The notes beneath the pieces were generated by a model that did not search any database, was not told the origin of the DNA, and was given only the letters and a program-made list of their open reading frames with translations. From an uncultured Acidobacteriaceae bacterium (GTDB lineage: Bacteria > Acidobacteriota > Terriglobia > Terriglobales > Acidobacteriaceae): DNA of 64,000 nt. The stretch spans positions 1-64,000 of the forward strand of contig CAIVDV010000048.1 of assembly GCA_903904755.1 (NCBI GenBank), given 5' to 3'. Shown piece after piece: positions 36,868 to 46,203 of the stretch (its first letter is position 1; every line of letters begins with the position of its first letter). Made by a program: the position numbers and the translations under genes.

Positions 36868-39819
36868 CTACCGCTGCCGAATCGCCCGCCCAGCCTGCAG
36901 CGTCCTCAGCGAAGCCTGCAACTGCGCCTCCAGCGCCGCATCCCCGGCCCCATGCGCAATCTCCACAGCCTGCTCTTCGGTCGCCGTCGCTCTCGGGAAA
37001 TTCCCTGCCTCCGCGCACGCCGCCGCCAGCGTGCTCAGCAGCCGCGGATCACGCCCATGCGTAATCGTCACCGCCCGCTCCGCCAGCACCACTGCCTCCC
37101 GCCCATTGCGCAGCGTCGCATCTGGCGAAGTCGCCTCCAGCCACGCCGTGTTGTTCAGCACCTGCACGTTGCCCGGCTCCACCTTCAGTGCCGCATGCCA
37201 GTGCTCCAGCGCCTGCGCCGGCTTGCCGTTCATCATCAGCACCGTACCCAGATACCCGTGCGCATCCGCATTCCTCGGGTCCATCGCCAGCGCCCGCTCA
37301 AAATGCGGCACCGCCTCCTCCACACTCCCCTTCTGCGTCAGTCCAAGCGCCAGGTTTGAGTGCAGCTCGCTCGTCTCCGGCCCCAGCTCCAGCGCCCGCT
37401 GCAAATGGTTCACTGCAGCCTCGGCGTCACCTTTTTCCAGCAGCGCATGTCCCAGGTTTCCTTCCGCTCCCCCATACCCGGGGTCGATCTCCAGCGCATT
37501 CGTAAAGCTCGCAATCGCGTCGTCCAGTTTGCCCTGCATCGCCCGCGCCAGCCCCAGGTTGTTGAACGCGTGCGCATACTTCGGGTCGCTCGCAATCGCC
37601 TGCTGATACTCCGACACCGCATCGTCCAGCTTGCCCTCCGATGCCAGCGCAAATCCCAAGTTGTTGTGCGCCTCCGCATAGTCGGGATTGATCGTCAGCG
37701 CGTGCTGATACTCCTCCACCGCGGCAGCAAACTTGTGCTGCCCAGCCAGCGCCCGCCCCAGATTGCTGTACGCCTCCGCATACCCCGGATTCTGCTCCAC
37801 CGCCAGCCGCAGATGCACAATCGCCTCCGCACCGCGCCCAGCCTCATCCAGCGTCACACCCAGATTGTTCTGCGCCTCCGGATACACCGGCCGCGCCGCA
37901 ATGGACTGCGTATACGCCGCAATCGCGTCCTCCCGCTTGCCCAGCCGCGACAGCGTCTGCCCGTAGTTGTTGAGCGCCCGCGCATCCTCCGGGCTCATCT
38001 CCAGTGCATGTCTCCACTCCGGCACCGCCTCCGCATATTTGCCCTTCTTCACCAGGTCCGCAGCCACGTCATACTGCTTGTAGAAATCCACCGCCGGCGT
38101 GTCGATATGCTCAATCCCGCTCGGATCCATATTCACAAACTCCGGAATATTCACCGCACGGTTCGCCGCCGTCGCATTCTCAATCGGAATCGCAGGCGAG
38201 TCATTGCCGTTCTCATCCACATGCGTCAAAAACATCCGCGTATACGGGCTCTCGCTCTTCGACGAAAACACCAGCCACCGCCCATTCGGGCTCCAGCTGT
38301 GCCACGAATTCATCAGCCGCGTATTGCACGTCATCTTCCGCGCTTGCCCACCCGCAAACGGCACAATGTACAACTGCGAATCCGGCCGCATCAACTGCCC
38401 ATTCTTCGCCTGCACAAACACAATCCACTTCCCGTCCGGCGACACCTTCGGAAAACTGTTGCTCATCCCGTTCTGGCTCGCGCCCTCAATCCGCTCCGGC
38501 TCGCCGCCCCGCCCATCGTTGAAAGGAATCCGGTACAAATCGTACTGAATCTGGATCTCCTTGGGGTCGTTCGCATAGGCCGCCATCTTTCCATCCGCCG
38601 GCAACGGATCCCGTGCCTCCGCCCGCGAAAACACCAGATACTTCCCATCCGGGCTCCACACCGCATTCGACTGCACATACTTCGGGTCGCTCGCACCTGG
38701 CAGCGGCCGCAGCTTCTTCTCCGCCCGGTCATACCACTGCACAATTCCCTTCGTCGGGTAAAACACCTGCAAAAACCGGTAATCCTTGAAATTCGACACG
38801 TAATAGAAATTCTGGCTCTTCGACTCCGGTGGCCGCGTCGTCGTCACCACATACTTCCCATCCGGCGACATCTGCGACATGAATCCCACCCGCACCGGGC
38901 TCCCGTTCTCTGACGGAAAACTCGACCACGACACCAGATTCTCCGTCTTGATCGTCATCTTCCGCGCCACATCCACCATCGCGTACAGCCCCTTGTCATT
39001 CTGCGGCCCGTCCATGTCCAACCCCAGCGTCTTCCCGTTCGCCGCAAACGAGTGGCAGTTCGCGCACGTATGCAAATCCGTCATCACCACATGGCTCTTC
39101 TCATCGGCCACATTCCGCATGCTCCAGTTGATCAGCGGAATCGCACTCGAAGCCAGCGGCTTGATAAACCCCTTCTCCGTCTCCGACGGCATCAGCGGCA
39201 CATCGCGGAAGAAAATCGGCGCGTCCACCGGCTCCGTCGCAACATGGATCGTCGCCGACCCCTCCGACACCACCTGCCCGCCCGCATACCCGCGCACCGC
39301 AATCCGCACCGCGCCCGTTCCCGCGTCATGCTTCAGCCGCGCCCAGCTCGCCGCATCCAGCTTGAATGTCCTCGAAGCTGCCTGCTCCGCCGTCAGCTCC
39401 GGCAGCTTGTTCGTGTTCGAAATACAGCGCTGGTCAATCTCGCCCACCTTCATCGGCGTCCCCGCCGCATCCGCATGGATAGCCCCGGCTCCCGACTCAA
39501 ATGTCACATCCACCGTCCACCGGCTTGCCGCCTCCGACCCATCCCGCCACACAAAGGTCGGCACCGCAAAGTCCGGCGGAAATATCGCCCCGTTCAGCGG
39601 CTCATCCAGCACAATTTTCCCCAGCGTCGCCGTCTGCGCCGCCCGCACCCCATACACCCGGCCGGCCGACAGTCCAGCCAGTACCCCGCCAGCCGCCAGC
39701 ACCGCCGCAGCAGCCGTCATCAATGCCTTCAACAGCAGCCGAACCCGGGCACGGTTCCTCGCGCTCGGCACCTCGCCGGCAACGCAATCCACCTTGCCGA
39801 TATTGAATGGAAATGTCAT
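36868..39819 (-). CDS. Membrane-anchored CXXCH / PD40 propeller / TPR protein
   Basis: A 983-residue protein of unknown function. A single hydrophobic segment (about 30-52) is followed by a beta-rich region and then TCANCHSF, a c-type heme motif at residues 252-256. WD40-like PD40 blades follow (about 290-590: MSPDGKYVV, WSPDGKYLVFSRA, VSPDGKWIVFVQ, WSPNGRWLVFSSK). The C-terminal third has about nine or ten TPR repeats (about 615-960). The layout suggests a periplasmic scaffold with one covalent heme. ATG 39819 is chosen with GGAG 8 nt upstream; the longer frame from 39885 lacks such a site. It could be related to TolB/cytochrome proteins of Bacteroidota, but I cannot name the family. Confidence 0.75.
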   Translation of the reverse strand: MTFPFNIGKVDCVAGEVPSARNRARVRLLLKALMTAAAAVLAAGGVLAGLSAGRVYGVRAAQTATLGKIVLDEPLNGAIFPPDFAVPTFVWRDGSEAASRWTVDVTFESGAGAIHADAAGTPMKVGEIDQRCISNTNKLPELTAEQAASRTFKLDAASWARLKHDAGTGAVRIAVRGYAGGQVVSEGSATIHVATEPVDAPIFFRDVPLMPSETEKGFIKPLASSAIPLINWSMRNVADEKSHVVMTDLHTCANCHSFAANGKTLGLDMDGPQNDKGLYAMVDVARKMTIKTENLVSWSSFPSENGSPVRVGFMSQMSPDGKYVVTTTRPPESKSQNFYYVSNFKDYRFLQVFYPTKGIVQWYDRAEKKLRPLPGASDPKYVQSNAVWSPDGKYLVFSRAEARDPLPADGKMAAYANDPKEIQIQYDLYRIPFNDGRGGEPERIEGASQNGMSNSFPKVSPDGKWIVFVQAKNGQLMRPDSQLYIVPFAGGQARKMTCNTRLMNSWHSWSPNGRWLVFSSKSESPYTRMFLTHVDENGNDSPAIPIENATAANRAVNIPEFVNMDPSGIEHIDTPAVDFYKQYDVAADLVKKGKYAEAVPEWRHALEMSPEDARALNNYGQTLSRLGKREDAIAAYTQSIAARPVYPEAQNNLGVTLDEAGRGAEAIVHLRLAVEQNPGYAEAYSNLGRALAGQHKFAAAVEEYQHALTINPDYAEAHNNLGFALASEGKLDDAVSEYQQAIASDPKYAHAFNNLGLARAMQGKLDDAIASFTNALEIDPGYGGAEGNLGHALLEKGDAEAAVNHLQRALELGPETSELHSNLALGLTQKGSVEEAVPHFERALAMDPRNADAHGYLGTVLMMNGKPAQALEHWHAALKVEPGNVQVLNNTAWLEATSPDATLRNGREAVVLAERAVTITHGRDPRLLSTLAAACAEAGNFPRATATEEQAVEIAHGAGDAALEAQLQASLRTLQAGRAIRQR

Positions 39820-40037
39820 TTGGGAAGCTCCGAAACTTGGGAGTGGATTCGGCCATCGCGCCGTCTCAAGACCAAATCCTACCACCGCAGCGATACCTTC
39901 GGCCCTCCCCCAGGCAGCCGCCTCCCAACCCTGGGCAATTCGATTTTCTTCCCCTCAAACCCGCCCGCAATTGCCCTCCACTCCCAATTCCCCTACACTC
40001 AACACAGGCTGCCGTGGTGCCCGCTGGCTCCACACAC

Positions 40038-40122
40038 GCGGAAGTGGCGAAATTGGCAGACGCACCAGACTTAGGATCTGGCGGGGTAACCCATAGGGGT
40101 TCAAGTCCCCTCTTCCGCACCA
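40038..40122 (+). tRNA. tRNA-Leu (anticodon TAG)
   Basis: It has an 85-nt cloverleaf. The acceptor GCGGAAG pairs with CTTCCGC, the discriminator is A, and CCA is encoded. Anticodon stem CCAGA/TCTGG surrounds CTTAGGA, giving TAG at 40072-40074. The variable arm (GCGGGGTAACCCAT region) and GGTTCAAGTCC T-arm are normal for class II tRNA-Leu. Its last 22 nt overlap the end of the - strand permease gene. Confidence 0.97.
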
Positions 40123-41528
40123 TCCCTCTCAGCCAGCCACCGCAACTTCCACCGCGAAATCAAATACACCACCACCCCGGCACCCACCAGGAACACCGTC
40201 CCGCCCACCACCTTCACCGCCGCCAGAAACTTGTCCGGCTCGTCATCTGCCGGAACCATCGACAGCGCAATCGTCATCGCCGTGCTGCAAAATCCCACCA
40301 CCCCCAGCACAATCGCCACCGGCCGCCCCCCCGGAACCCGTCGCACCTCCGGCCCCGCCGGCCTCCCCTGCAGCCGAATCATCGCCGCAAACAGGTACAG
40401 ATACGGCAGGAAATACGCGATGATGGCCATGCTTACCATCACCTCATACGCGCCCCGCACACTCGTCCCCGCCTGCCCCAGCACCGTCAGCACCATCCCC
40501 GCCAGCCCGTATGCCCCAATCGCCACCCACGGCGTGCGAAACCGCTTGTGAATCCACCCGAACATCGGCGGCAGGCACTGGTCGATTCCCGCCACAAACG
40601 GCAACCGCGATGTCGACGACAAAAACGCCGCCGCACTCCCCACCGCATTCAACCCCACCAGCAGCGCCATCGGTGCCACCAGCCACATCATCCCCAGCTT
40701 CCCGCTCAGGATGCGAATCCCGTTCATGAACCCATCCGGCCCCGCCACAGCCTCGCTCGGCAGCGCCACCAGCAGCGACGCCGTCCCGGCAATGTACCCA
40801 AGCGCCAGCACGCACCCCCCCAGCACAATCGCCCACGGAATCACCTTCCGCGGATTCCGGATCTCATCCCCCATCGAACTCCCCGCCTCCACCCCGCCAA
40901 AGGCAAAAAACACGCTCGACCAGAACACCGCATTCTTCAGCGTCAGCTTCGGCGTCAGGCTCGCCGCGTCAAACGCGTTCGCCGCGCCAAAGTGCCAGTA
41001 CGCCAGCCCCGCCAGCACCAGCAGAATCGACAGCGGAATCAGGCTCCCCAGCGAACTCACATTGTTCAGCCACTTGCCCGCATCCACGCCGACGATGTTC
41101 AGCAGCGTAATCAGCGCCAGCCACCCCACCGCAAATGCCATGGAGTACCAGGGACTGCCCGCCAGCGCAATCGCCTTCGGCCCAAACGCAAACAGCACAC
41201 TCGCCGCGCCAAAATACAGCACCCCCGAGAAAAACGGCAGGTTGCTCATCCAGTACGTCCACGCGCACACAAACCCGCTGAACCCGCCAAACGCCTCGCG
41301 GGTCCACACATAGATCCCGCCCTCTTCCGGATACCGCGACGACAGCTCCGCCACGCACGCCGCCAGCGGCACAAAAAAGCACGTCAGCGCCGCCACCCAA
41401 ACCACCAGAATGCTCGGCCCTGCCGCAGCCGCCATCGCCGTCCAGCGCACGCTCAGGCCGCTCACGATGTAGAAAAGCAACAGATCCCGGAACCCGATGC
41501 TCCGCTTCAAAGTCGGCGTATCTGCCAT
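40101..41528 (-). CDS. APC-superfamily amino acid permease
   Basis: A 475-residue inner-membrane carrier with about 12 hydrophobic segments. Near the start LLFYIVSGLSVRWTAMAAAAG is the first helix and ELSSRYPEEGGIYVWTREAFG the family loop, as in glutamate/GABA-type antiporters. The segment FFAFGGVEAGSSMGDEIRNP is the conserved helix 6-loop. The substrate is unknown. No ribosome site is visible; a TATGCT hexamer ends 9 nt before the ATG. The last seven codons and the stop lie on the complement of the tRNA-Leu 3' end, a 22-bp antisense overlap. Confidence 0.87.
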   Translation of the reverse strand: MADTPTLKRSIGFRDLLLFYIVSGLSVRWTAMAAAAGPSILVVWVAALTCFFVPLAACVAELSSRYPEEGGIYVWTREAFGGFSGFVCAWTYWMSNLPFFSGVLYFGAASVLFAFGPKAIALAGSPWYSMAFAVGWLALITLLNIVGVDAGKWLNNVSSLGSLIPLSILLVLAGLAYWHFGAANAFDAASLTPKLTLKNAVFWSSVFFAFGGVEAGSSMGDEIRNPRKVIPWAIVLGGCVLALGYIAGTASLLVALPSEAVAGPDGFMNGIRILSGKLGMMWLVAPMALLVGLNAVGSAAAFLSSTSRLPFVAGIDQCLPPMFGWIHKRFRTPWVAIGAYGLAGMVLTVLGQAGTSVRGAYEVMVSMAIIAYFLPYLYLFAAMIRLQGRPAGPEVRRVPGGRPVAIVLGVVGFCSTAMTIALSMVPADDEPDKFLAAVKVVGGTVFLVGAGVVVYLISRWKLRWLAERDGAEEGT

Positions 41529-41610
41529 ATCCGGCGAAGCATAGCAAAGCCACGCAACCCCTGGGAACTACATTCCGCAGCCTCCCTCGCCCATCCCTCC
41601 CCGGCCCCGG

Positions 41611-41616
41611 TACAAT
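41611..41616 (+). promoter_or_regulatory. -10 box for the saccharopine dehydrogenase-like gene
   Basis: TACAAT lies about 50 nt before the GTG start. A CCCTGG/CCAGGG hairpin sits in the leader just after it. No convincing -35 is seen. Confidence 0.35.
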
Positions 41617-41667
41617 TCCTCCCTGGTGGCCGCCAGGGCCAATTCCCACCACCAAGCGAGGCATATC

Positions 41668-42753
41668 GTGAGTCAAAAGGTCGTCGTACTGGGCGCTGGA
41701 CGCGTCGGAAAAGTCATCGCGGCAGATCTCTCCCGCGACTTCGATGTCACCTCTGCTGACATCAACAGCCAGGCACTCGATGCCCTGGCCGCCCGCCATC
41801 CCGTCAAAACCCGCATCACCGACCTCTCCGACGCCGCAGAAATTGCCGCCGCCATCGCCCCCGCCGACCTCGTCGTCTGCGCCGTCCCCGGACACATGGG
41901 CTTCCGCACCCTCCGCACCATCCTCGAAAATCGCAAAAACGTCGTCGACATCTCCTTCTTCGCCGAAGATGCCTTCGAGCTCGACGCCCTCGCCCGCGCC
42001 AACAACCTCATCGCCGCCGTCGACTGCGGCATCGCCCCCGGCGACCCCGACTTCCTCGCCGGCTACTTCGCACCCCGCATGGATATCCAGAACTTCGAGT
42101 TCCTCGTCGGCGGCCTCCACTTCCACCGCACCGGCCCCGACCAGTACCTCCCCACCTTCTCCCCGCCCGACGTCTGGGAGGAGTACACCCGCCCCGCCCG
42201 CTACGTCGTCAACAACCAGCTCGTCACCATGCCCGCTCTCTCTGAGCCTGAGCTCATCGAGTTCAACATCCAGGGCCACCACCTCGTCCTTGAAGCCTTC
42301 AACACCGACGGCCTCCGCTCCCTCATCACCACCATGCACGGCCGCATCCCCAACATGAAGGAGAAAACCCTCCGCTTCCCCGGCCACATCGCCTACATCC
42401 GCAACCTCCAGGAAACAGGCACCCCCTGGACCCCTGACTCATGGCAACCCGGCGAAGACGAAGACGAGTTCACCCTCCTGCAAGTCCGCATCGAAGGCAC
42501 CGAAGCCGGCCTCCGCAAGCACTTCGCCTACACCCTCTTCGCCACCTGGGACAACGACCTCAAACTCAGTTCCATGTCCCGCACCACCGGCCTCAGTTGC
42601 ACCGGCGTCGCCCGCTGCATCCTCGACGGCGCATACACCCGCATCGGCATCTCCCCGCCCTCCTTCATCGGCGAAGCTCCCGGCTGCCTCGACCGCATCC
42701 TCACCCACCTCCGCAGCCGCAACATCACCCTCGACCTTCAGCAACTCCCCTGA
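41668..42753 (+). CDS. Saccharopine dehydrogenase-like oxidoreductase
   Basis: A 361-residue cytoplasmic protein. The N-terminal Rossmann motif VVVLGAGRVGKVIAADL is the NADP-binding domain of the saccharopine dehydrogenase family, followed by VDCGIAPGDPDFLAGYF and the C-terminal lysine-pathway domain (about 125-350). Relatives include lysine 6-dehydrogenase-type and saccharopine reductase enzymes; lysine or a related amino acid is a reasonable guess, but the reaction is not certain. The GTG start has GAGG 6 nt upstream. It is a single gene with a long GC hairpin after the stop. Confidence 0.82.
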   Translation: MSQKVVVLGAGRVGKVIAADLSRDFDVTSADINSQALDALAARHPVKTRITDLSDAAEIAAAIAPADLVVCAVPGHMGFRTLRTILENRKNVVDISFFAEDAFELDALARANNLIAAVDCGIAPGDPDFLAGYFAPRMDIQNFEFLVGGLHFHRTGPDQYLPTFSPPDVWEEYTRPARYVVNNQLVTMPALSEPELIEFNIQGHHLVLEAFNTDGLRSLITTMHGRIPNMKEKTLRFPGHIAYIRNLQETGTPWTPDSWQPGEDEDEFTLLQVRIEGTEAGLRKHFAYTLFATWDNDLKLSSMSRTTGLSCTGVARCILDGAYTRIGISPPSFIGEAPGCLDRILTHLRSRNITLDLQQLP

Positions 42754-42775
42754 ATCCCTCCCTCCTCCAAACGGC

Positions 42776-42808
42776 AAGAGGCCCCTCCCACCCAGGGAGA
42801 GGCCTCTT
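42776..42808 (+). terminator. Hairpin after the saccharopine dehydrogenase-like gene
   Basis: Arms 42776-42789 and 42795-42808 pair over 14 bp with a single mismatch (AAGAGGCC.../...GGCCTCTT). There is no long T-tract. Confidence 0.7.
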
Positions 42809-42824
42809 CAGAATTCCAACACTC

Positions 42825-42868
42825 GGTGCCCCACATCTCCCGGCGCTCTTTGCCGGGAGATGTGGGAA
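42825..42868 (+). repeat. GGTGCCCC...TGTGGGA element with perfect 15-bp hairpin
   Basis: CCCACATCTCCCGGC (42830-42844) pairs perfectly with GCCGGGAGATGTGGG (42852-42866) around a 7-nt loop. Relatives with different stem cores are at 687-721 and 14213-14255. Confidence 0.85.
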
Positions 42869-42872
42869 TCCC

Positions 42873-42900
42873 TGACCCCTGACCCCTGCCCCCTGAAACC
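42873..42900 (+). repeat. Heptamer array abutting the amidohydrolase stop
   Basis: Four 7-nt units: TGACCCC, TGACCCC, TGCCCCC, TGAAACC. The array ends on the base before the stop codon complement at 42901. Confidence 0.88.
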
Positions 42901-43914
42901 CTACTTCTTCCCCCCATCCAGCCGCAGAAACCGCGCCGCATTGTTGTACAAAATATCCCGCTTCTCTTCCGGCGTCAGGTAATCCGCATTCTGAATCACG
43001 CTGATGGAATACCCCATCAGCTTCGGCCATTCCATCTGGTCGGTCCCGAACATGATCCGGTCTTCAAATCCCCCATCCACCAACCGCTCAATATACCGGT
43101 TCACTTCCTTGATCGGATAGCTCCAGATCAGCCCCGCCACATCCACATACACATGGCTGTTGGCCTGCAGCAGTGTCAGCATGTTGTCAATCATCGGATA
43201 TCCGGCATGCATCACCTGCACCCGCAACTTCGGGTGCCGCGCCAGCAACTCCTCCAGCAGCAGCGGATTCCCCGCCGACCCGCGAAACTTCGGCATCGCA
43301 ACATTCGCCCGGCCCGATCCGCCCGTGCCCATATGAATCGCCACCGGCACGTCCAGTTCCTCCGCCAGCGCAAAATACTTGTCCACGCTCATGTCGCTCG
43401 GGCTCAGCCCCTCATACTGCAACCCAATTTCGCCCATCACCTTGAAGCCGCCAGTCGTAAAATCCTTCCGCAGCTCATCCAGCGCCACCCGCGCCCCAGG
43501 GTCCATCCCCTCGTTGAAGCTCGTTCCCGGAATCACCCGCCCCGGCATCGCGTCCTTCCACTTCTGCACGCTCTTCTCGTCGCCAAACACCACCGCGGTC
43601 ACGTTCAGCCGCTCCATCTCCGCCGCCATGTCCTTCAGATACTCACCCTTGGCAGAGGGATACAGCTTCGGCGTGCACTCCTCCTGCGCCCACCCGAACG
43701 GAGCCTCCTTCGTCGCCGGGTCCGACGCCAGAAACTTCGAGGTATTCGGACACACCGCGCCCATCCCCGGAAACGACTCGTCCATCGCATGAACATGTAC
43801 ATCAATCACCGGTAGCGGCTTCTCCGTCGTGTTCTGCGCCATCATCGGCATCCCCGCCACCATCACCGCCGCGCCCATCAGCGCAACCCGGCTCAATCCC
43901 AGCCCTCGCACCAT
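42901..43914 (-). CDS. Secreted amidohydrolase-2 family protein
   Basis: A 337-residue exported TIM-barrel metallohydrolase. The signal peptide ends near residue 26 (PMMAQ). Family features include VIDVHVHAMDE with the first metal-binding histidines, a central PVAIHMGTG, a QVMHAGYPMI segment and the catalytic Asp in IMFGTDQMEWP. Amidohydrolase-2 members decarboxylate or hydrolyse small cyclic or aromatic compounds; the substrate is unknown. ATG 43914 is chosen because AAGGAG lies 7 nt upstream; the longer open frame from 44121 is rejected. It is divergent from the second amidohydrolase at 44041, with about 125 bp between. Confidence 0.88.
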   Translation of the reverse strand: MVRGLGLSRVALMGAAVMVAGMPMMAQNTTEKPLPVIDVHVHAMDESFPGMGAVCPNTSKFLASDPATKEAPFGWAQEECTPKLYPSAKGEYLKDMAAEMERLNVTAVVFGDEKSVQKWKDAMPGRVIPGTSFNEGMDPGARVALDELRKDFTTGGFKVMGEIGLQYEGLSPSDMSVDKYFALAEELDVPVAIHMGTGGSGRANVAMPKFRGSAGNPLLLEELLARHPKLRVQVMHAGYPMIDNMLTLLQANSHVYVDVAGLIWSYPIKEVNRYIERLVDGGFEDRIMFGTDQMEWPKLMGYSISVIQNADYLTPEEKRDILYNNAARFLRLDGGKK

Positions 43915-44027
43915 CACAACTCTCCTTCGCGCCAAACCAGTTGGCCAATTCACCCGCCAATTATCCACCACTCCCCCAGCCCCCTGTCTTGCGCGTTCCC
44001 CTCTTTCTCTCCCTACTCCCCGCCTGC

Positions 44028-44033
44028 TACCCT
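44028..44033 (+). promoter_or_regulatory. -10-like hexamer 7 nt before the YtcJ-like gene
   Basis: TACCCT ends 7 nt before the ATG at 44041, which has no ribosome-binding site. A leaderless start is possible. Confidence 0.3.
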
Positions 44034-44040
44034 CGCTTCC

Positions 44041-45837
44041 ATGTCCGCCCGTCGCCGCACAGCAAGTCTCTCCGTCGTTCTTCCCCTCTTCTGCCTCCTC
44101 GCCGCCCCCCTGCTCGCCCAATCCCCCGCCACCCCCGCCGACCTAATCCTCACCAACGCCCGCATCTACACCGCCGACTCCGCCGACCGCTTCGTCACCT
44201 CTCTCGCCATCCGCGACGGCCGCATCTTCTGGCTCGGCTCTGCCCCCATCCCCGCCACCCTCTCCGGCCCCAAAACCCAGCTCCGCGATCTCCACGGCGC
44301 TTTCCTCATGCCCGGCCTCATCGACGGCCACATGCACCCCCTCGAAGCCGGCACCAAGCTCCTCGAGTGCAACCTCGACTACCTGCCCCTCACCATCCCC
44401 CATTTCCAGCAGCGCATCCAGGCCTGCCTTAACGCCGACACCAAAGCCACTCCAGACACCCCCCTCCCCGTCGTCGCCTGGTTCCAGCAGGCCATGCTCC
44501 CCGAGGGCATCAAAACCTCCCGCCTCACCCTCGACGCACTCGAAACCACCCGCCCCATTCTCGTCACCGACTCCTTCGGCCACACCGTTCTAGTCAACTC
44601 CCGCGCCCTCGCCCTCGCCCACATCACCGCCGCCTCCAAAGACCCCCTCGGCGGCATCATCGAGCACGAACCCGATGGCCAGCCCTCCGGCCTCCTCCAG
44701 GATTCCGCCTCCGACCCCGTCTACGCCCTCCTGCCCACCCCGACCCCGGCCCAAAACAACCTCGCCGCGCTCGCCGCCCTCAAGGCCGTAGCCGCCCAGG
44801 GCGTCACCAGCTTCCTCGATGCCGACGCCACCGAAGACGACCTCGCCGCCTTCACCTCCGCCTCCGCGAACCACCAGCTCACCGCCCGCGCCCACTTCGC
44901 CATGCACATCGAGCCTGCTGAGGCTGACCACCCCGAACTCCCCGTCGCCCGCATCCTCGGCTTCCGCGCCAAATACGACCAGGGCCCACTCACCCCCACC
45001 CCCTCCATCACCGTCCGCAACGCCAAAATGTACATGGACGGCGTCATCTCCGGCCCCGCCTTCACCGGCGCCATGCTCGAGCCCTACCTCGTCAACACCG
45101 GCACGCCCGGCCACCCCGCATTCACCCCCGGCACCCGCGGCCCCGACCCCTACTATCCCCCCGCCAGGCTCGCTGCTCTGCTCACCGCCCTGGCCAAAGC
45201 CGGCATCGATCCCCACCTCCACGTCGATGGCGACCGCGCCGTCCACGAGGCCCTCGATGCCGTCGCCGCCATGCGCCAGGCCCTGCCCACCGCCGACATC
45301 CGCCCCGGCTTCGCCCACTGCGAAATCGTCGCCCCCGCCGACTACCCCCGCTTCCGCCAGCTCGGCGTCTACCCCGCCCTCTCCATGCAGTGGGAAAAGC
45401 AGGCCCCCGACACCCTCGACCAGCTCCGCGACTACATGGGCCCCACCCGCGCCCAGCTCCTTGAGCCCGCCGGTGTCCTCCTCCAGGCCGGCGCTCCCGT
45501 CGCCTTCGGTTCCGATTGGCCCGTCGATCCCCTGAACGAGTGGTTCGCCCTCAAGGTCGGCGTCACCCGCCTCAACGACCCCGCTGCCGGTGAGAAATAC
45601 ACCTCCCGCCTCGGCTCCGACCCCGGCCTTACCGTCCTCCAGGCCCTCCGCGCCTCCACCATCACCGCCGCGGCGGAAATCCATCAGGACGCCGTCTCCG
45701 GCTCCCTCGAACCCGGCAAATTCGCCGACATCATCCTCCTCGACCGCGACCCATTCGCCATCGCCCCCATCGACCTCGCCCACATCCGCGTTCTCGAAAC
45801 CATCGTCGGTGGCCGCACCGTCTACACCGCTCCATAA
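44041..45837 (+). CDS. Exported amidohydrolase, YtcJ-like (amidohydrolase-3)
   Basis: A 598-residue protein with an N-terminal signal peptide ending near residue 27 (PLLAQS). It belongs to the amidohydrolase-3 group that includes YtcJ and N-substituted formamide deformylase. Metal residues are seen in MPGLIDGHMHP (near 91-101), in the later HLHVDGDRAVHEALDA, in GFAHCEIV and in AFGSDWPVDPLNEW. The C-terminal SGSLEPGKFADIILLDRDPF is the usual return to the small beta domain. The substrate is probably an amide or formamide; nothing nearby narrows it. It is divergent from another exported amidohydrolase. Confidence 0.88.
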   Translation: MSARRRTASLSVVLPLFCLLAAPLLAQSPATPADLILTNARIYTADSADRFVTSLAIRDGRIFWLGSAPIPATLSGPKTQLRDLHGAFLMPGLIDGHMHPLEAGTKLLECNLDYLPLTIPHFQQRIQACLNADTKATPDTPLPVVAWFQQAMLPEGIKTSRLTLDALETTRPILVTDSFGHTVLVNSRALALAHITAASKDPLGGIIEHEPDGQPSGLLQDSASDPVYALLPTPTPAQNNLAALAALKAVAAQGVTSFLDADATEDDLAAFTSASANHQLTARAHFAMHIEPAEADHPELPVARILGFRAKYDQGPLTPTPSITVRNAKMYMDGVISGPAFTGAMLEPYLVNTGTPGHPAFTPGTRGPDPYYPPARLAALLTALAKAGIDPHLHVDGDRAVHEALDAVAAMRQALPTADIRPGFAHCEIVAPADYPRFRQLGVYPALSMQWEKQAPDTLDQLRDYMGPTRAQLLEPAGVLLQAGAPVAFGSDWPVDPLNEWFALKVGVTRLNDPAAGEKYTSRLGSDPGLTVLQALRASTITAAAEIHQDAVSGSLEPGKFADIILLDRDPFAIAPIDLAHIRVLETIVGGRTVYTAP

Positions 45838-45874
45838 TCCCGCCTTCCCCTCTGGCCTCCCCGCCGCCACAGGC

Positions 45875-45880
45875 GATACT
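45875..45880 (+). promoter_or_regulatory. -10-like hexamer 8 nt before the DUF3467 gene
   Basis: GATACT ends 8 nt before the ATG at 45889. There is no ribosome-binding site between, which suggests a leaderless start. Confidence 0.4.
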
Positions 45881-45888
45881 CTTGTCCC

Positions 45889-46194
45889 ATGAGCCAGAAC
45901 AACCAACCACCCCGCGTCCAGCTCGTCCAGGCACCCGACTACCGCGACAACTACGCCAACAGCGTCCAAATCCGCGTCTCCGTCTGGGACTTCCACCTCA
46001 TCTTCGGCCAGGCCAACTCTGAAGGCCCCGAGCAGCTCAGCATCCGCAACCAACAGGGCATCTTCCTCAGCCCCCAGCAGGCCAAGGCCCTCTGGAACGT
46101 CCTCGGACAGAACCTCGCCCAGTACGAAGCCGCCTTCGGCGAACTCCAGTTGGAACCCCGCGTTCCCGACTTTCCCCAGGGCACCGTCAACTAA
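45889..46194 (+). CDS. DUF3467 domain protein
   Basis: A 101-residue small soluble protein matching the DUF3467 pattern: YANSVQIRVSVWDFHLIFGQ near residues 22-41, then LSPQQAKALWNVLGQNLAQYE. No function is known for the family. It may start a + strand run of genes through 52638. The next gene begins 9 nt after its stop. Confidence 0.8.
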   Translation: MSQNNQPPRVQLVQAPDYRDNYANSVQIRVSVWDFHLIFGQANSEGPEQLSIRNQQGIFLSPQQAKALWNVLGQNLAQYEAAFGELQLEPRVPDFPQGTVN

Positions 46195-46203
46195 GGCCTT
46201 CCC

